Shown: piece by piece, positions 34,691 through 45,231 of the stretch
How the letters are laid out: each line of letters begins with the position of its first letter
How positions within the stretch are numbered: position 1 is the stretch's first letter
Origin: Tsuneonella amylolytica
GTDB lineage: Bacteria; Pseudomonadota; Alphaproteobacteria; Sphingomonadales; Sphingomonadaceae
NCBI RefSeq assembly: GCF_003626915.1
Contig: NZ_CP032570.1
Coordinates: 1,178,001 to 1,242,000, forward strand
Direction: 5' to 3'
Length of the DNA stretch: 64,000 nt
Translations under genes and position numbers: made by a program
Notes under the pieces: generated by a model
Seen by the model: the letters and a program-made list of their open reading frames with translations, nothing else
Databases searched by the model: none
Told to the model about the DNA's origin: nothing

Positions 34691-37041
34691 TCAGTCGTCC
34701 TTGCGTTCGCCCTTTGCAGGGGCGGGGGCGGGTGCGTGCTTGTACTCGCGCGTGGGCTCCAGCATGCCTTCGGTGATGAAGCCGATAGAGGTGGCCGCCT
34801 CCGCCGCGCGCTTCTTCAGCTCGCCGCGCATCTTCTTGTATTCCTCTTCCATCGCGGGCGTCACCGTGGCGCGCGAGTCGCCGAGTGCCTGGGCGAAGTC
34901 GGCCGCGGTCACTTGCGTCACCTCGCGCCCCGCGCGCCGCAGCGCGACGAGACCGGCCCGGCGGACCACGTCTTCCAGGTCGGCGCCGGTGAAGCGCTCG
35001 GTATCGGCGGCAATGCGGCCGAGATCGACGTCGGACGCCAGCGGCATGTTCCGGGTATGGATACCCAGGATCATCGCGCGGCCCGCCTTGTCCGGCGTGC
35101 CCACGTAAACGAGCTCGTCGAACCGGCCCGGCCGCAGCAGCGCCGGATCGACCAGCGTCGGGCGGTTGGTAGCGCCGATGACGACAACCGACTGCAGCTC
35201 TTCCAAGCCGTCCATTTCCGCCAGAATCGTGTTGACCACGCGGCCCGTCACCTGCGGTTCGCCCGCCGACGACCCGCGCGCGGGCACCAGGCTGTCGATC
35301 TCGTCGATGAAGATGACGCACGGCGCCACCGAGCGCGCGCGCTGGAACATCCGGGCGATCTGCTGCTCGCTTTCGCCGTACCATTTGGACAGGAGATCGG
35401 ACGACTTCATCGAGATGAAGTTCGCCTCCGCTTCCTTGGCGACGGCCTTGGCAAGCAGGGTCTTGCCGGTGCCCGGGGGCCCATAGAGCAGAAAGCCCTT
35501 GGCGGGACGGATGCCCAGCCGGCGGAACGCGTCGGGGTTCTTGAGCGGCAGCTCGATCCCCTCTTTCAACGCGTCGATCGCCTCGGCCATGCCGCCGATG
35601 TCGTCCCAGGCAACGTTGGGCACCTGCACCATGACCTCGCGCATCGCGCTCGGCTGGACGCGCTTCAGCGCCTCGAGGAAATCCTCGCGGGTGACCATGA
35701 GGTCTTCCAGCACCTCGGGCGGAATGGTCCGTTCGTCGAGATTGAGGCGCGGCATGATCCGGCGCACCGCCTCGATCGCCGCCTCCCGCGCGAGCGCGGC
35801 GATGTCGGCGCCGACGAACCCGTGCGTCGTGCGCGCCAGCTCGTCGAGGTTCACCTTGTCGCCCAGCGGCATGCCGCGGGTGTGAATGCTGAGGATTTCG
35901 CGCCGGCCCTTCTCGTCGGGTACGCCGATCACGATTTCGCGGTCGAACCGGCCCGGACGCCGCAGCGCCTCGTCGATGGCGTCGGGGCGATTGGTCGCCG
36001 CGATCACGACGACGTTGGAACGCGCCTCCAGCCCGTCCATCAGCGTGAGCAGCTGCGCCACGAGCCGTTTCTCCGCCTCGCCGGCGACCTGGCTCCGCTT
36101 GGGTGCGATCGAATCGATCTCGTCGATGAAGACGATCGCGGGAGAATTCTTGGCCGCTTCCTCGAACACCTCGCGCAGGCGCTTCTCGCTCTCGCCGTAG
36201 CCCGAACCCATGATCTCGGGCCCGTTGATGATGAAGAACGTCGCGTCGCTTTCGTTGGCGACCGCCTGTGCGAGCCGGGTCTTGCCGGTCCCCGGCGGGC
36301 CGTGAAGCAACACGCCCTTCGGCGGGTCGACACCGAGGCGGGTGAACAGCTCAGGATAGCGCAGCGGCAGCTCGACCATTTCCCGAAGCTGCTGGATCGT
36401 GTCGCCGAACCGCCGACGTCGTCGTAGTTCACCACCGCGCGGCCGTCGCGTGGCTCCTCGAACTCGGCTCGCAGCTCGACTTCGGTGTTCTCGTCGATGT
36501 GGACGATGCCCTTGGGGCTGGTCGACACGACGCTGAGACGGATCTGGGTGAGCGCGTAGGCCGGCTGGTTGAACATCCGGCTGACCTGCGGCGGCATGTT
36601 CTGCACCGGCTGCTGACCGGTCGTCGCGACGATGTCGCCCGCGACCAGCGGCTTGCGGAAAAAGTTGCGCTGTAGCGCCTGCGTGGGACCTTGAAGACGC
36701 ATCTCGCGCTGGGCGGGGGCGAAGACCACCCGGGTAGCGGGGCGCGATTCGGCGACGCGAATCTGCACGTGCTCGCCGCTGCCGACTTCGGCGTTGCCGC
36801 GCTGCAGCCCGTCGAGGCGGACGACCTCGAGCGCCTGATCCTCGTCGTAGGCCGGTACCGCAATCGCCGCGGTGGTCCGCTTTCCGACGATCTCGACCAC
36901 GTCGCCTTCGGTTATGCCGAGCGCCTGGAATGCGCTGCGCGGCATGCGCGCGATGCCCTGCCCGCTTTCCTCCTGCCGCGCTGCCGCGACCTGGAGCCTG
37001 ATGGTGGTGTCGCCTGTCGTCTCGCCGTCCGTATCGGCCAT
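34691..37041 (-). pseudogene. CDC48/VCP-family AAA+ ATPase, split by a single-base frameshift
   Basis: The N-terminal domain (from [13 protein letters not shown], with [12 protein letters not shown] and the double-psi barrel) runs from 37041 in one frame to VVNYDDVGG at about codon 211. The two ATPase domains continue in another frame from [18 protein letters not shown]. At 36408/36409 one base appears to be missing: GGCGGT-TCGGCGAC where GGT-CTC-GGC is expected. Both Walker A motifs (GPPGTGKT) and both Walker B motifs (FIDEIDS) are intact, and so are the arginine-rich SRH segments. Repaired, it would be about 783 residues, a double-ring unfoldase. Either the gene is broken or the base is a sequencing error. 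Confidence 0.88.
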
Positions 37042-37155
37042 CGATCCCGGCCCTTTCTTCTCGTGTCTTTTGTCCCCTTCCAGCTAGGAAGCGGAATGCC
37101 GTTTTCCAATGAACGGGGGGACAGAAGGTGCCGAGGACCCTGTATAGGCGGCACG

Positions 37156-37222
37156 AAAAAAAGGCCCGGCGAATAACCACCGGGCCTTGAAAGTCTTGGG
37201 AGAGGATGCCTGAAAGGCAGGG
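37156..37222 (-). ncRNA. Candidate small RNA with its own terminator
   Basis: Reading the minus strand: hairpin TGCCT-TTC-AGGCA (37219-37207), a pyrimidine-rich single strand TCCTCTCCCAAGAC (37206-37193), then terminator stem AAGGCCCGG/CCGGGCCTT (37188-37161) followed by seven Ts. No minus-strand gene lies upstream for this terminator to serve. The layout (hairpin, anti-Shine-Dalgarno-like CCTCTCCC, terminator) is that of a trans-acting sRNA of about 67 nt. It may instead be an attenuator of the AAA ATPase gene or the relic of a lost gene. The remaining part of 37042-37353 holds upstream regions and no protein gene. Confidence 0.45.
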
Positions 37223-37225
37223 AGA

Positions 37226-37254
37226 CATATGCTGCACTGCACACTTTTGTGCAA
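37226..37254 (-). promoter_or_regulatory. Possible promoter of the candidate small RNA, with overlapping palindrome
   Basis: On the minus strand, TTGCAC (37254-37249), a 17-nt spacer and CATATG (37231-37226). A palindrome TGCACA-CTTT-TGTGCA (37238-37253) overlaps the -35, and with TGCTGCACTGCACA on the plus strand (37230-37243) it forms a TGC/GCA-rich block that could be an operator. The -10 matches consensus at only three of six positions. Confidence 0.35.
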
Positions 37255-37353
37255 GTGCGAAAAGGACATGTACCGTTCGATTTTCTGCAACCGAGCGTCC
37301 GATGGAAACCCGGGTGGATGACAGGCGCGTGCGGCCTCGCTAGGACCGCCGCG

Positions 37354-38058
37354 ATGAAAAAGCTCCACGCCGATGCCGCCGCCGCCCTCGATGGGCTGCT
37401 GAAGGACGACATGCTGATCGCCGCGGGAGGCTTCGGCCTGTGCGGCGTGCCCGAACGCCTGCTCGATGCGATCCGCGACAGCGGGGTCAAGGGGCTGACC
37501 TTCGCCAGCAACAACGCCGGGATCGACAACGAAGGGATCGGCAAGCTGCTCCGCACGAAGCAGGTCGCCAAGATGATCTCGAGCTATGTCGGCGAGAACA
37601 AGGAGTTCGAGCGTCAGTACCTGTCGGGCGAACTCGAGGTCGAGTTCTGCCCGCAGGGCACGCTTGCCGAACGGATGCGCGCGGGCGGTGCGGGCATCCC
37701 CGGGTTCTACACGAAAACCGGGGTCGGCACCAAAGTGGCCGAAGGCAAGGAGACCAAAGTCTTCGACGGGCAGGAGTACGTGCTCGAACGCGGCATCTTC
37801 GCCGACCTTGCGGTGGTAAAGGCGTGGAAGGCGGACGAGACCGGCAACCTCGTGTTCCGCAAGACCGCGCGCAACTTCAACCTGCCCGCCGCCACCTGCG
37901 GCAAGGTCTGCGTGGTCGAGGTGGAGGAGATCGTCCCCACCGGCAGCCTCGACCCCGACTGCATCCACCTGCCCGGCGTCTACGTCCAGCGGATGATCGT
38001 GGGATCGCCCTACGACAAGAAGATCGAGTTCCGCACCACCCGCGAGCGGGCCGCGTGA
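37354..38058 (+). CDS. 3-oxoacid CoA-transferase, subunit A
   Basis: A 234-residue alpha subunit of succinyl-CoA:3-ketoacid (acetoacetate) CoA-transferase. The CoA-binding motif [16 protein letters not shown], the segment [17 protein letters not shown], and the motif [15 protein letters not shown] are all in place. It activates acetoacetate using succinyl-CoA, linking ketone body or polyhydroxybutyrate turnover to acetyl-CoA. The beta subunit gene is 1.05 kb downstream, separated by a lipoprotein gene whose GTG overlaps this stop (GTGA). Confidence 0.93.
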   Translation: MKKLHADAAAALDGLLKDDMLIAAGGFGLCGVPERLLDAIRDSGVKGLTFASNNAGIDNEGIGKLLRTKQVAKMISSYVGENKEFERQYLSGELEVEFCPQGTLAERMRAGGAGIPGFYTKTGVGTKVAEGKETKVFDGQEYVLERGIFADLAVVKAWKADETGNLVFRKTARNFNLPAATCGKVCVVEVEEIVPTGSLDPDCIHLPGVYVQRMIVGSPYDKKIEFRTTRERAA

Positions 38059-39101
38059 CGCCCGCGCGCGTGCGTTTGCCGCTGGCGATCGCCGCGCTGG
38101 CGGCGTTGCCTGCGCTGTCGGGCTGCGTCGCGGCAGTCCTGCCAGTCATGGCGGCCGGAACCGTGGTGGGCGTCGACAAGAGCAAAGACAAGCGCCGTGC
38201 CGATGCGGCCGAACGGCAGGGCCGCGTCGCCATTCCCGCCGGCCCCGAGCCCGTCGCGGTGGCCGCATCCGGCCCCGCCGCGGCGACGCCTTCGGCGATC
38301 GTCCGCTCGCAGGATTTCTCCGACGGCAGCCGGGTGGAAGTGACGATGCCCACGCAGTCTGCGCGCTCGACTCCCGTGCCCGAGTTGCCCAGCGCACCCG
38401 CGCCCGAGATCGCCCCCGGCGATGCCGTGACGCTGGCGGACGGAACCCGGGTCGCCGCGGTCCCCGGCGGTCTGCCGCCGCCGGGCGGCGCCGTGCCGGA
38501 CGCGCTGCGTCGGGCATCGTTGCCCGCCCCGGCCGCCTCGCTGCCCGCGAGCGGCGACTACGGCGCCTTCACGCGTTTCGCGGCGGACATGGGCACCCTT
38601 CCGATCGCCGGGGCCGAGCGGCGATCGGCCATGCTCTCCGATCCCGAAGCTCTCAGCCCGGTACGGCGCGAATGCTCGATCCATCCGGCGGCAGTCATGA
38701 TCGACCTCGACCCGGCCGGCGCCACTCTCGACCCGCAGCGCGCGACCCGCGGCGATCCGGCGTTGGCCGACGCGCTGGCACGGTTGCGGGCGGACGACAT
38801 CGCGATCGCGTGGGTATCGTCGAACACGGCCGACCGTGCGGGGGCCGTGCGCCGCGCCCTCGTCTCCTCAGGGCTCGACCCGGCGGGGCGCGACGAACTG
38901 GTGCTCCTGCGCTTCCCGGAAGAGCGCAAGCAGACCCGCCGGCAGGATGTCGCCAAGGAACTGTGCATCGTCGCCATCGCGGGCGACGAGCGCGCCGATT
39001 TCGACGAACTCTTCCAGTATCTCAAATCCCCGGCGGCAGGCGCCGCGCTGGAGCCCATCGTCGGCAACGGCTGGTTCCTCATCCCCACACCGCTCAGCTA
39101 A
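38055..39101 (+). CDS. HAD-like lipoprotein between the CoA-transferase subunit genes
   Basis: A 348-residue protein starting at a GTG that overlaps the scoA-type stop. It has a lipoprotein signal (ALPALSGC, Cys about residue 25), a long Pro/Ala-rich linker to about residue 170, and a C-terminal domain with HAD features. These are [14 protein letters not shown] (DXD motif I), [15 protein letters not shown] (motif II Ser), a basic stretch RKQTRRQ, and [15 protein letters not shown] (motif IV-like acidic pair). That suggests an acid-phosphatase-like lipoprotein facing the periplasm. The family is not one I can name, and activity is inferred from motifs only. Confidence 0.7.
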   Translation: MTPARVRLPLAIAALAALPALSGCVAAVLPVMAAGTVVGVDKSKDKRRADAAERQGRVAIPAGPEPVAVAASGPAAATPSAIVRSQDFSDGSRVEVTMPTQSARSTPVPELPSAPAPEIAPGDAVTLADGTRVAAVPGGLPPPGGAVPDALRRASLPAPAASLPASGDYGAFTRFAADMGTLPIAGAERRSAMLSDPEALSPVRRECSIHPAAVMIDLDPAGATLDPQRATRGDPALADALARLRADDIAIAWVSSNTADRAGAVRRALVSSGLDPAGRDELVLLRFPEERKQTRRQDVAKELCIVAIAGDERADFDELFQYLKSPAAGAALEPIVGNGWFLIPTPLS

Positions 39102-39110
39102 GGAATTTCC

Positions 39111-39755
39111 ATGCCCTGGACCCGCGACCAGATGGCCGCCCGCGCCGCACAGGAGCTCGAGGACGGCTACTACGTCAACCTCGGCATCGGCATCCCGACC
39201 CTCGTCGCCAACCACATTCCCGACGGGATGGAAGTGACCCTGCAGAGCGAGAACGGCATGCTCGGCATCGGTCCGTTCCCCTACGACGACGAGGTCGACC
39301 CCGACCTCATCAACGCCGGCAAGCAGACGATCAGCGAGCTACCGCAAAGCGCCTACTTCGACAGCGCGGCGAGCTTCGCGATGATCCGCGGCGGGCACAT
39401 CGACCTCACCGTGCTGGGCGCGATGGAAGTGTCGGAAACCGGCGACATCGCGAACTGGATGATCCCGGGCAAAATGATCAAGGGCATGGGCGGCGCGATG
39501 GATCTCGTCGCCGGGGTCAAGAAGATCATCGTCGTCATGGAACATACCGCAAAGGACGGCAGCCCCAAGCTCATCCCGGCGTGCAGCCTGCCGCTGACCG
39601 GACGCGACGTGATCGACATGATCGTCACCGATCTGGCCGTGTTCCGCCGCAAGGATCACGACAGCCCCTTCGAACTGATCGAGCTCGCCCCCGATGTGAC
39701 CGCCGAGGAAGTGGCCGAAAAGACGAGCGCGAAGTACGAGGTGGCGCTGGGGTGA
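39111..39755 (+). CDS. 3-oxoacid CoA-transferase, subunit B
   Basis: A 214-residue beta subunit. The catalytic Glu is in [14 protein letters not shown] (about residue 47). Other signatures are [54 protein letters not shown] and the [12 protein letters not shown] loop. It pairs with the A subunit at 37354. Its stop overlaps the GTG of a degraded glutathione S-transferase gene. Confidence 0.95.
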   Translation: MPWTRDQMAARAAQELEDGYYVNLGIGIPTLVANHIPDGMEVTLQSENGMLGIGPFPYDDEVDPDLINAGKQTISELPQSAYFDSAASFAMIRGGHIDLTVLGAMEVSETGDIANWMIPGKMIKGMGGAMDLVAGVKKIIVVMEHTAKDGSPKLIPACSLPLTGRDVIDMIVTDLAVFRRKDHDSPFELIELAPDVTAEEVAEKTSAKYEVALG

Positions 39756-39939
39756 GCTACACGCTCGTCACTGCGAACCGGAACTACTCGAGTTGGCTTG
39801 GGTCGGTCGGGTGATCGCCCATCCGGCGATGCGGGAATGGGAAGCGGCCGCGCTCGCAGAAAGCTGGCGCAAGGGGCGCCACAAGGAAGAGCTTGCCGCG
39901 GCAGGACAATTCGTCGCAGACTACCGGGCAGGAGCCTGA
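39752..39939 (+). pseudogene. Remnant of a glutathione S-transferase gene (internal deletion)
   Basis: The first 15 codons read [15 protein letters not shown], the start typical of a proteobacterial GST subfamily. The sequence then jumps, in a different frame, to VIAHPAMREWEAAALAESWR and runs to a stop at 39937-39939, which is the typical C-terminal end of the same family. About 170 codons between are missing and the join is out of frame (first frame stops at 39814). GTGA overlap with the CoA-transferase gene shows it was once coupled to it. Confidence 0.75.
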
Positions 39940-39964
39940 TCGCTCCGGACGGGAGAGCGAGCCG

Positions 39965-41098
39965 ATGGCGATGAACCGCGTATGCGAGATGACGGGCGCG
40001 GAATTTCCGCTGTTCGCGTTCAGCCATTGCCGCGACGTCGTGGCCGCGGTGAGCAAGGCAGGCGGCTTCGGCGTGCTCGGCGCGACCCGCTTTAGCCCAG
40101 AACAGCTCGAGGAGGAACTCGCCTGGATCGACGCGCATGTCGATGGCGCGCCCTACGGCGTCGACGTCATCGTGCCCGAGATCGTCGATGCGCGGGTCGC
40201 GGGCATGGCCGACAACGCGGCACGCGCGGCGGCCATCGAGCCGCGCTATGCCGAATTCGCCGCCGACATCCTCCAGCAGTACGGAATCGAGGCGAACCGC
40301 TCGGTCGCTCCGTTGCGCGAGAGGATGGGCATTACCCCGGAGAACGGCATGGCGCTGATGGAGGTCGCGTTCCGGCACCCCATCCGGCTCATCGCCAACG
40401 CGCTCGGCATCGCGCCGGCGGCAATGATCGCCGAGGGCAAGAAGCGCGGCGTGCCCGTCGCCGCGCTGGTGGGCGCGAAGGAACACGCCATCCGGCAGGC
40501 GGACGCTGGCGTCGATATCATCGTGGCGCAGGGGGGCGAGGCGGGCGGCCATTGCGGCGAGGTATCGACACTGGTGCTGATTCCGGAGGTCGTCCGCACC
40601 CTGGACCGCGCCGGCCATGCCGTGCCGGTATTGGCGGCCGGCGGCATCATGACCGGCGGTCAGATGGCGGGCATGATGGCCGCCGGCGCGCAAGGGGCGT
40701 GGACCGGCAGCGTCTGGCTCGCGACGCCCGAGAGCGAGACGAGCGCGACCTTCCGCGACAAGATGGTTCATGCGCGCAGCCGCGACACCGTGCGCTCGCG
40801 CAGCCGCACGGGCAAGCCGGCCCGCCAGCTCAGGACCGCCTGGCACGAGGCGTGGGATTCCGCCGGCGGCCCCGGGACGCTGCCCATGCCGCTGATGGGC
40901 ATGGTGTCCGAGCCCGCCTTCGCTCGCATCGAGCGCGCGGCGGAGGCAGGCAATCTGCAGGCGAAGGAACTCGTCAGCTATTTCGTGGGACAGGGTGTCG
41001 GGCTGGTCGGGGACGTCCGGCCGGCCCGCGCGGTCGTCCAGTCGTTTCGCGAGGAATTCGTCGAGGCAGTGGAAAGCCTGGCCGCCGCCTTGCGATGA
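39965..41098 (+). CDS. NAD(P)H-dependent flavin oxidoreductase (nitronate monooxygenase-like)
   Basis: A 377-residue TIM-barrel FMN enzyme. It has SHCRDVVAAVSKAGGFGVLG near the start, VDIIVAQGGEAGGHCGEVST with the FMN-phosphate region, VPVLAAGGIMTGGQ, and MAAGAQGAWTGSVWLAT. The family includes nitronate monooxygenases and enoyl reductases; the substrate is not evident. The ATG at 39965 is preceded by GGGAGAGCG; a second ATG follows two codons later. Its stop overlaps the ATG of the MFS transporter (ATGA), so the pair is probably one operon. Confidence 0.87.
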   Translation: MAMNRVCEMTGAEFPLFAFSHCRDVVAAVSKAGGFGVLGATRFSPEQLEEELAWIDAHVDGAPYGVDVIVPEIVDARVAGMADNAARAAAIEPRYAEFAADILQQYGIEANRSVAPLRERMGITPENGMALMEVAFRHPIRLIANALGIAPAAMIAEGKKRGVPVAALVGAKEHAIRQADAGVDIIVAQGGEAGGHCGEVSTLVLIPEVVRTLDRAGHAVPVLAAGGIMTGGQMAGMMAAGAQGAWTGSVWLATPESETSATFRDKMVHARSRDTVRSRSRTGKPARQLRTAWHEAWDSAGGPGTLPMPLMGMVSEPAFARIERAAEAGNLQAKELVSYFVGQGVGLVGDVRPARAVVQSFREEFVEAVESLAAALR

Positions 41099-42369
41099 AG
41101 CGCCTCCGCCGTCATTCGCCTTCGCTGGCCCTTGCCATCATCACCCTCATCGGTCTGATCGGGTTCGTAGACCGGATCGTCGTCAATGCGCTGGTCGAAC
41201 CGCTGAAGGCCGAATTCGGCCTCAGCGACGCGCAGATCGGCACACTCGGGTTCGCCTATTCGACGCTCAACATCGTGCTTGGCGTGGTCGTCGCGCGGAT
41301 GGCCGAAAGCCGGCGGCGGCTGACCTTTACCGCGGTCGGCACGCTGCTGTGGTCGATCGCCGCAACGGCCTGCGGCTTCGTCAACGGCTGGTACCAGCTT
41401 CTCGCGGCACGCATCGCGGTCGGCGTGGGCGAAGCGGTCGGCCTGCCGGCCAACCAGTCGCTCATCGCGGACTACTATCCGCCGGGCCGCAGGGCCACCG
41501 CGATGTCGGTCCTGCTTCTGGCCGCCCCGCTCGGCGCCTTCGTCGGTCTCGCCGGGGGCGGCTACATCGCGCAGATCTGGGGCTGGCGCTGGGCCTTCAT
41601 CATCACGGGCCTGCCGGGAATCCTCCTCGCCGCGATCGTCTGGCTGTTCCTGCAGGAACCCGAACGCGGCGCGCACGACGCGCTCAAGGACGAGCAGGTC
41701 CCCCCGATCGGAACGGTGATCAGGCGGTTCGTGATCCTGCCCAGCGCCCGGCACCTCCTTATCGGATCGTCGCTCGGTTCGATGGTTGGGTTCGGGATGA
41801 TCGCGTTTCTCTCGGCGCTCATCAGTCGCAGGTTCGGGCTTCCGGTCGGGGAAGCCGGGCTGACTACGGCGCTGATCTCAAGCTTTCCGGCAGCGCTGGC
41901 GACGATCGGCGGCGGGGTCCTCGCCGACCGGCTCGCGCCCCGCCTGCGCGCCTCCTACGCGCTGGTCCCGGCGATCGGACTGCTGCTGGCCGCGCCGCTC
42001 TACTTCCTCGCCTTCACGCGCAGCGATTTCGTGCCCTTCGTCGTCTTCACCAGCCTCGCCGCGCTCGTCCAGTTCGCCTACCTCGGGGTGACGGCAGGAA
42101 CGCTCCAGAACATGATGGGATCGCGGATGCGGGCGACCGCCAACGCGCTCACGAACATCCTCGGCGGCCTCATCGGCGGGCTGGGCCCGGTACTCATCGG
42201 GCTTCTGAGCGACCGGCTGGCGGCGACCGGGCTGCCGTCCGACGTCGCGTTGGGTTACGCGATGTGCGGTGGCGGACTGCTGTCGCTATGGGCGGCCGGA
42301 CATTATTTCCTGGCCGCGCGAACGGTGGCGAACGATCTCAACGCGGTGCGCGAGGGGACGCACGCCTAG
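41095..42369 (+). CDS. MFS transporter (Spinster-like)
   Basis: A 424-residue carrier with twelve hydrophobic segments. The first helix ends in FVDRIVVNALVEPLKAEFGLS, followed by DAQIGTLGFAYSTLNIVLGV and the loop ARMAESRRR, the pattern of Spinster-type MFS proteins. GVGEAVGLPANQSLIADYYP and the loop PPGRRATAMSVL are also typical. It is co-translated with the flavin oxidoreductase (ATGA overlap), which suggests it carries that enzyme's substrate or product. It is tail-to-tail with metK, with 1 nt between stops. Confidence 0.9.
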   Translation: MKRLRRHSPSLALAIITLIGLIGFVDRIVVNALVEPLKAEFGLSDAQIGTLGFAYSTLNIVLGVVVARMAESRRRLTFTAVGTLLWSIAATACGFVNGWYQLLAARIAVGVGEAVGLPANQSLIADYYPPGRRATAMSVLLLAAPLGAFVGLAGGGYIAQIWGWRWAFIITGLPGILLAAIVWLFLQEPERGAHDALKDEQVPPIGTVIRRFVILPSARHLLIGSSLGSMVGFGMIAFLSALISRRFGLPVGEAGLTTALISSFPAALATIGGGVLADRLAPRLRASYALVPAIGLLLAAPLYFLAFTRSDFVPFVVFTSLAALVQFAYLGVTAGTLQNMMGSRMRATANALTNILGGLIGGLGPVLIGLLSDRLAATGLPSDVALGYAMCGGGLLSLWAAGHYFLAARTVANDLNAVREGTHA

Positions 42370-42370
42370 G

Positions 42371-43585
<1,215 letters not shown>

Positions 43586-43634
43586 GGCTCGGGAATCTCC
43601 GGATATAACGAAAGCTTTATATGTGATGCGCGGC

Positions 43635-45212
43635 CTAGCGGCCAAGCCTTCGCCTGACAAGCAGCGATAGGAGGAGCGCGAGCGCCGCCCAGCCGAGCGA
43701 GAGCGGATTGCCGAACAGGGCGAAGGGAGTGGGCGGCAGAGCGCGCGGAATGCGCGTGTCGATGCGGCCCGGGGTGAAGCTGGTCGGCAGGTGTTCGCGC
43801 ACCGTGCCGCGCGCGTCGATCACCGCGCTGATGCCGCTCACCGTCGCGCGGATGACGGGCAAGCCCTCCTCGATCGCCCGCATGCGCGACTGGCCGACGA
43901 ACTGCGGCGAGCCGAAGCTGCCGAACCAGCCATCGTTGGAGGGATTGAAGATCCATTCCGGCCGGTTCGCCCGGTCGACCACTTCTCCCGGAAAGATGAT
44001 CTCGTAGCAGATCTGCATTCCGACGGTGCCGAAACGGCCGAGATCGACCGTCTGGGGCCCGGGGCCAGGGATGAAATCAATCGAACCGGCGACGAGCCGA
44101 GTCGCGCCGAGCGGTTCCAGCAGCCACCGCAGGGCCAGATACTCGCCATAAGGCACGAGATGCGCCTTGTAATAGCTGCCGACGATCTCGCCCGCAGGGT
44201 CGATGGCGCTGACCGCATTGTAGGCGCCGACCGCCTTGCCGTTTTCGATTTCGAGATCGACCGCACCGGTCAGAAGCATGCTGCCCGGCCCGATGACCTT
44301 TCCGATGCGCCCCCTGGCAAAATCGGGATCGGCGCCGGCGGTGGTCGCGAGGTAATAGCGCCGCGGATAGCCCGGGCGCAGGTAGTCGGGCAGGCCGGAT
44401 TCGGGCCAGAGCACGAGCCGCTGCCCGTCATCCCTGCGTGGCTGCGTCATGGCGGCAAGCGTGCGGAACTGGTTCTCGAACTCGCTCGGGTCGTCGATCT
44501 GGTGTTGCCTGAAACCGGGCTGGACGAGCGCGATCTGGCGCGTGCCCGGCATCGGCGCGGGGCCCGGCAGGTACATGCCCACGGCGACCAGCATGAAGAC
44601 GGTGGCCACGCGCCACCATGCCCGCGCGGCCGCCAGCGCAGCGATCCCGCCGCCGATGATCGCGGTGAGTCCCGAGAGGGCATAGGTGCCCAGCCACGGC
44701 AGCAGCGCGGCCAGCCCGGGCCGGTCGTAAGGCCCTAGCAGCGTCAGGCCCAGCGGGTCCCACGCATAGCCGGTAAAGACCCAGCCGCGCAGCCATTCCC
44801 CCACAGCCCACGCGCCTCCGAAAGCGAAGGCGAGCGCGATCGACAGTGTTCCGCCGACTGCTCTCGCCAGTCCGGCGGCGATGGCGGGATAGACCGCGAG
44901 ATAGACGGCGAGCAACGGTACTGCGAGCCAGCCGAGAAAGGCGGGCATCTCGGACTGGAAGCCGAACGCCGCGGCGATCCAGTTGTTGGCAAAGGTGAAG
45001 TGCGCCAGACCGAACAGCCAGCCGAGCCGTGCCGCGTGCTTCCAGTCGCGGGCCGCGGCCAGGATCGCCGCGAACAGCGCCAGGCCGACCAGCGCCACCG
45101 GCCACAGGTTCAGCGGCGGAAAACCGGTTGCGGCAAGGAATCCGGCGGCAAGCGATGCGAGGCGCGGACGGGCGGCAAGGGCCACCCACCAGCGTGCGAG
45201 CCGTTCGGTCAC
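43635..45212 (-). CDS. lnt: Apolipoprotein N-acyltransferase
   Basis: A 525-residue inner-membrane enzyme that adds the third acyl chain to lipoproteins. About six to seven N-terminal helices (residues 12-215) precede a nitrilase-like periplasmic domain. Its catalytic triad is visible as Glu in [10 protein letters not shown], Lys in [14 protein letters not shown] and Cys in [11 protein letters not shown], followed by [10 protein letters not shown] last helix closes the protein. At least four putative substrates with lipoboxes are encoded in this window. It lies between DUF4167 and metK. Confidence 0.97.
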   Translation of the reverse strand: MTERLARWWVALAARPRLASLAAGFLAATGFPPLNLWPVALVGLALFAAILAAARDWKHAARLGWLFGLAHFTFANNWIAAAFGFQSEMPAFLGWLAVPLLAVYLAVYPAIAAGLARAVGGTLSIALAFAFGGAWAVGEWLRGWVFTGYAWDPLGLTLLGPYDRPGLAALLPWLGTYALSGLTAIIGGGIAALAAARAWWRVATVFMLVAVGMYLPGPAPMPGTRQIALVQPGFRQHQIDDPSEFENQFRTLAAMTQPRRDDGQRLVLWPESGLPDYLRPGYPRRYYLATTAGADPDFARGRIGKVIGPGSMLLTGAVDLEIENGKAVGAYNAVSAIDPAGEIVGSYYKAHLVPYGEYLALRWLLEPLGATRLVAGSIDFIPGPGPQTVDLGRFGTVGMQICYEIIFPGEVVDRANRPEWIFNPSNDGWFGSFGSPQFVGQSRMRAIEEGLPVIRATVSGISAVIDARGTVREHLPTSFTPGRIDTRIPRALPPTPFALFGNPLSLGWAALALLLSLLVRRRLGR

Positions 45213-45231
45213 CCCGCGCCGCCCGGCTGGC

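Noticed and set aside
36390..36430. Programmed frameshifting in the AAA ATPase gene
   Set aside because: No heptanucleotide slippery site, stop codon or downstream pseudoknot is evident at the junction; a simple deletion explains it.
43586..43634. SAM riboswitch before metK
   Set aside because: The 49-nt spacer has an ATATAA/TTATAT palindrome but not the conserved core of SAM-II or SAM/SAH riboswitches, and it lies inside an operon.
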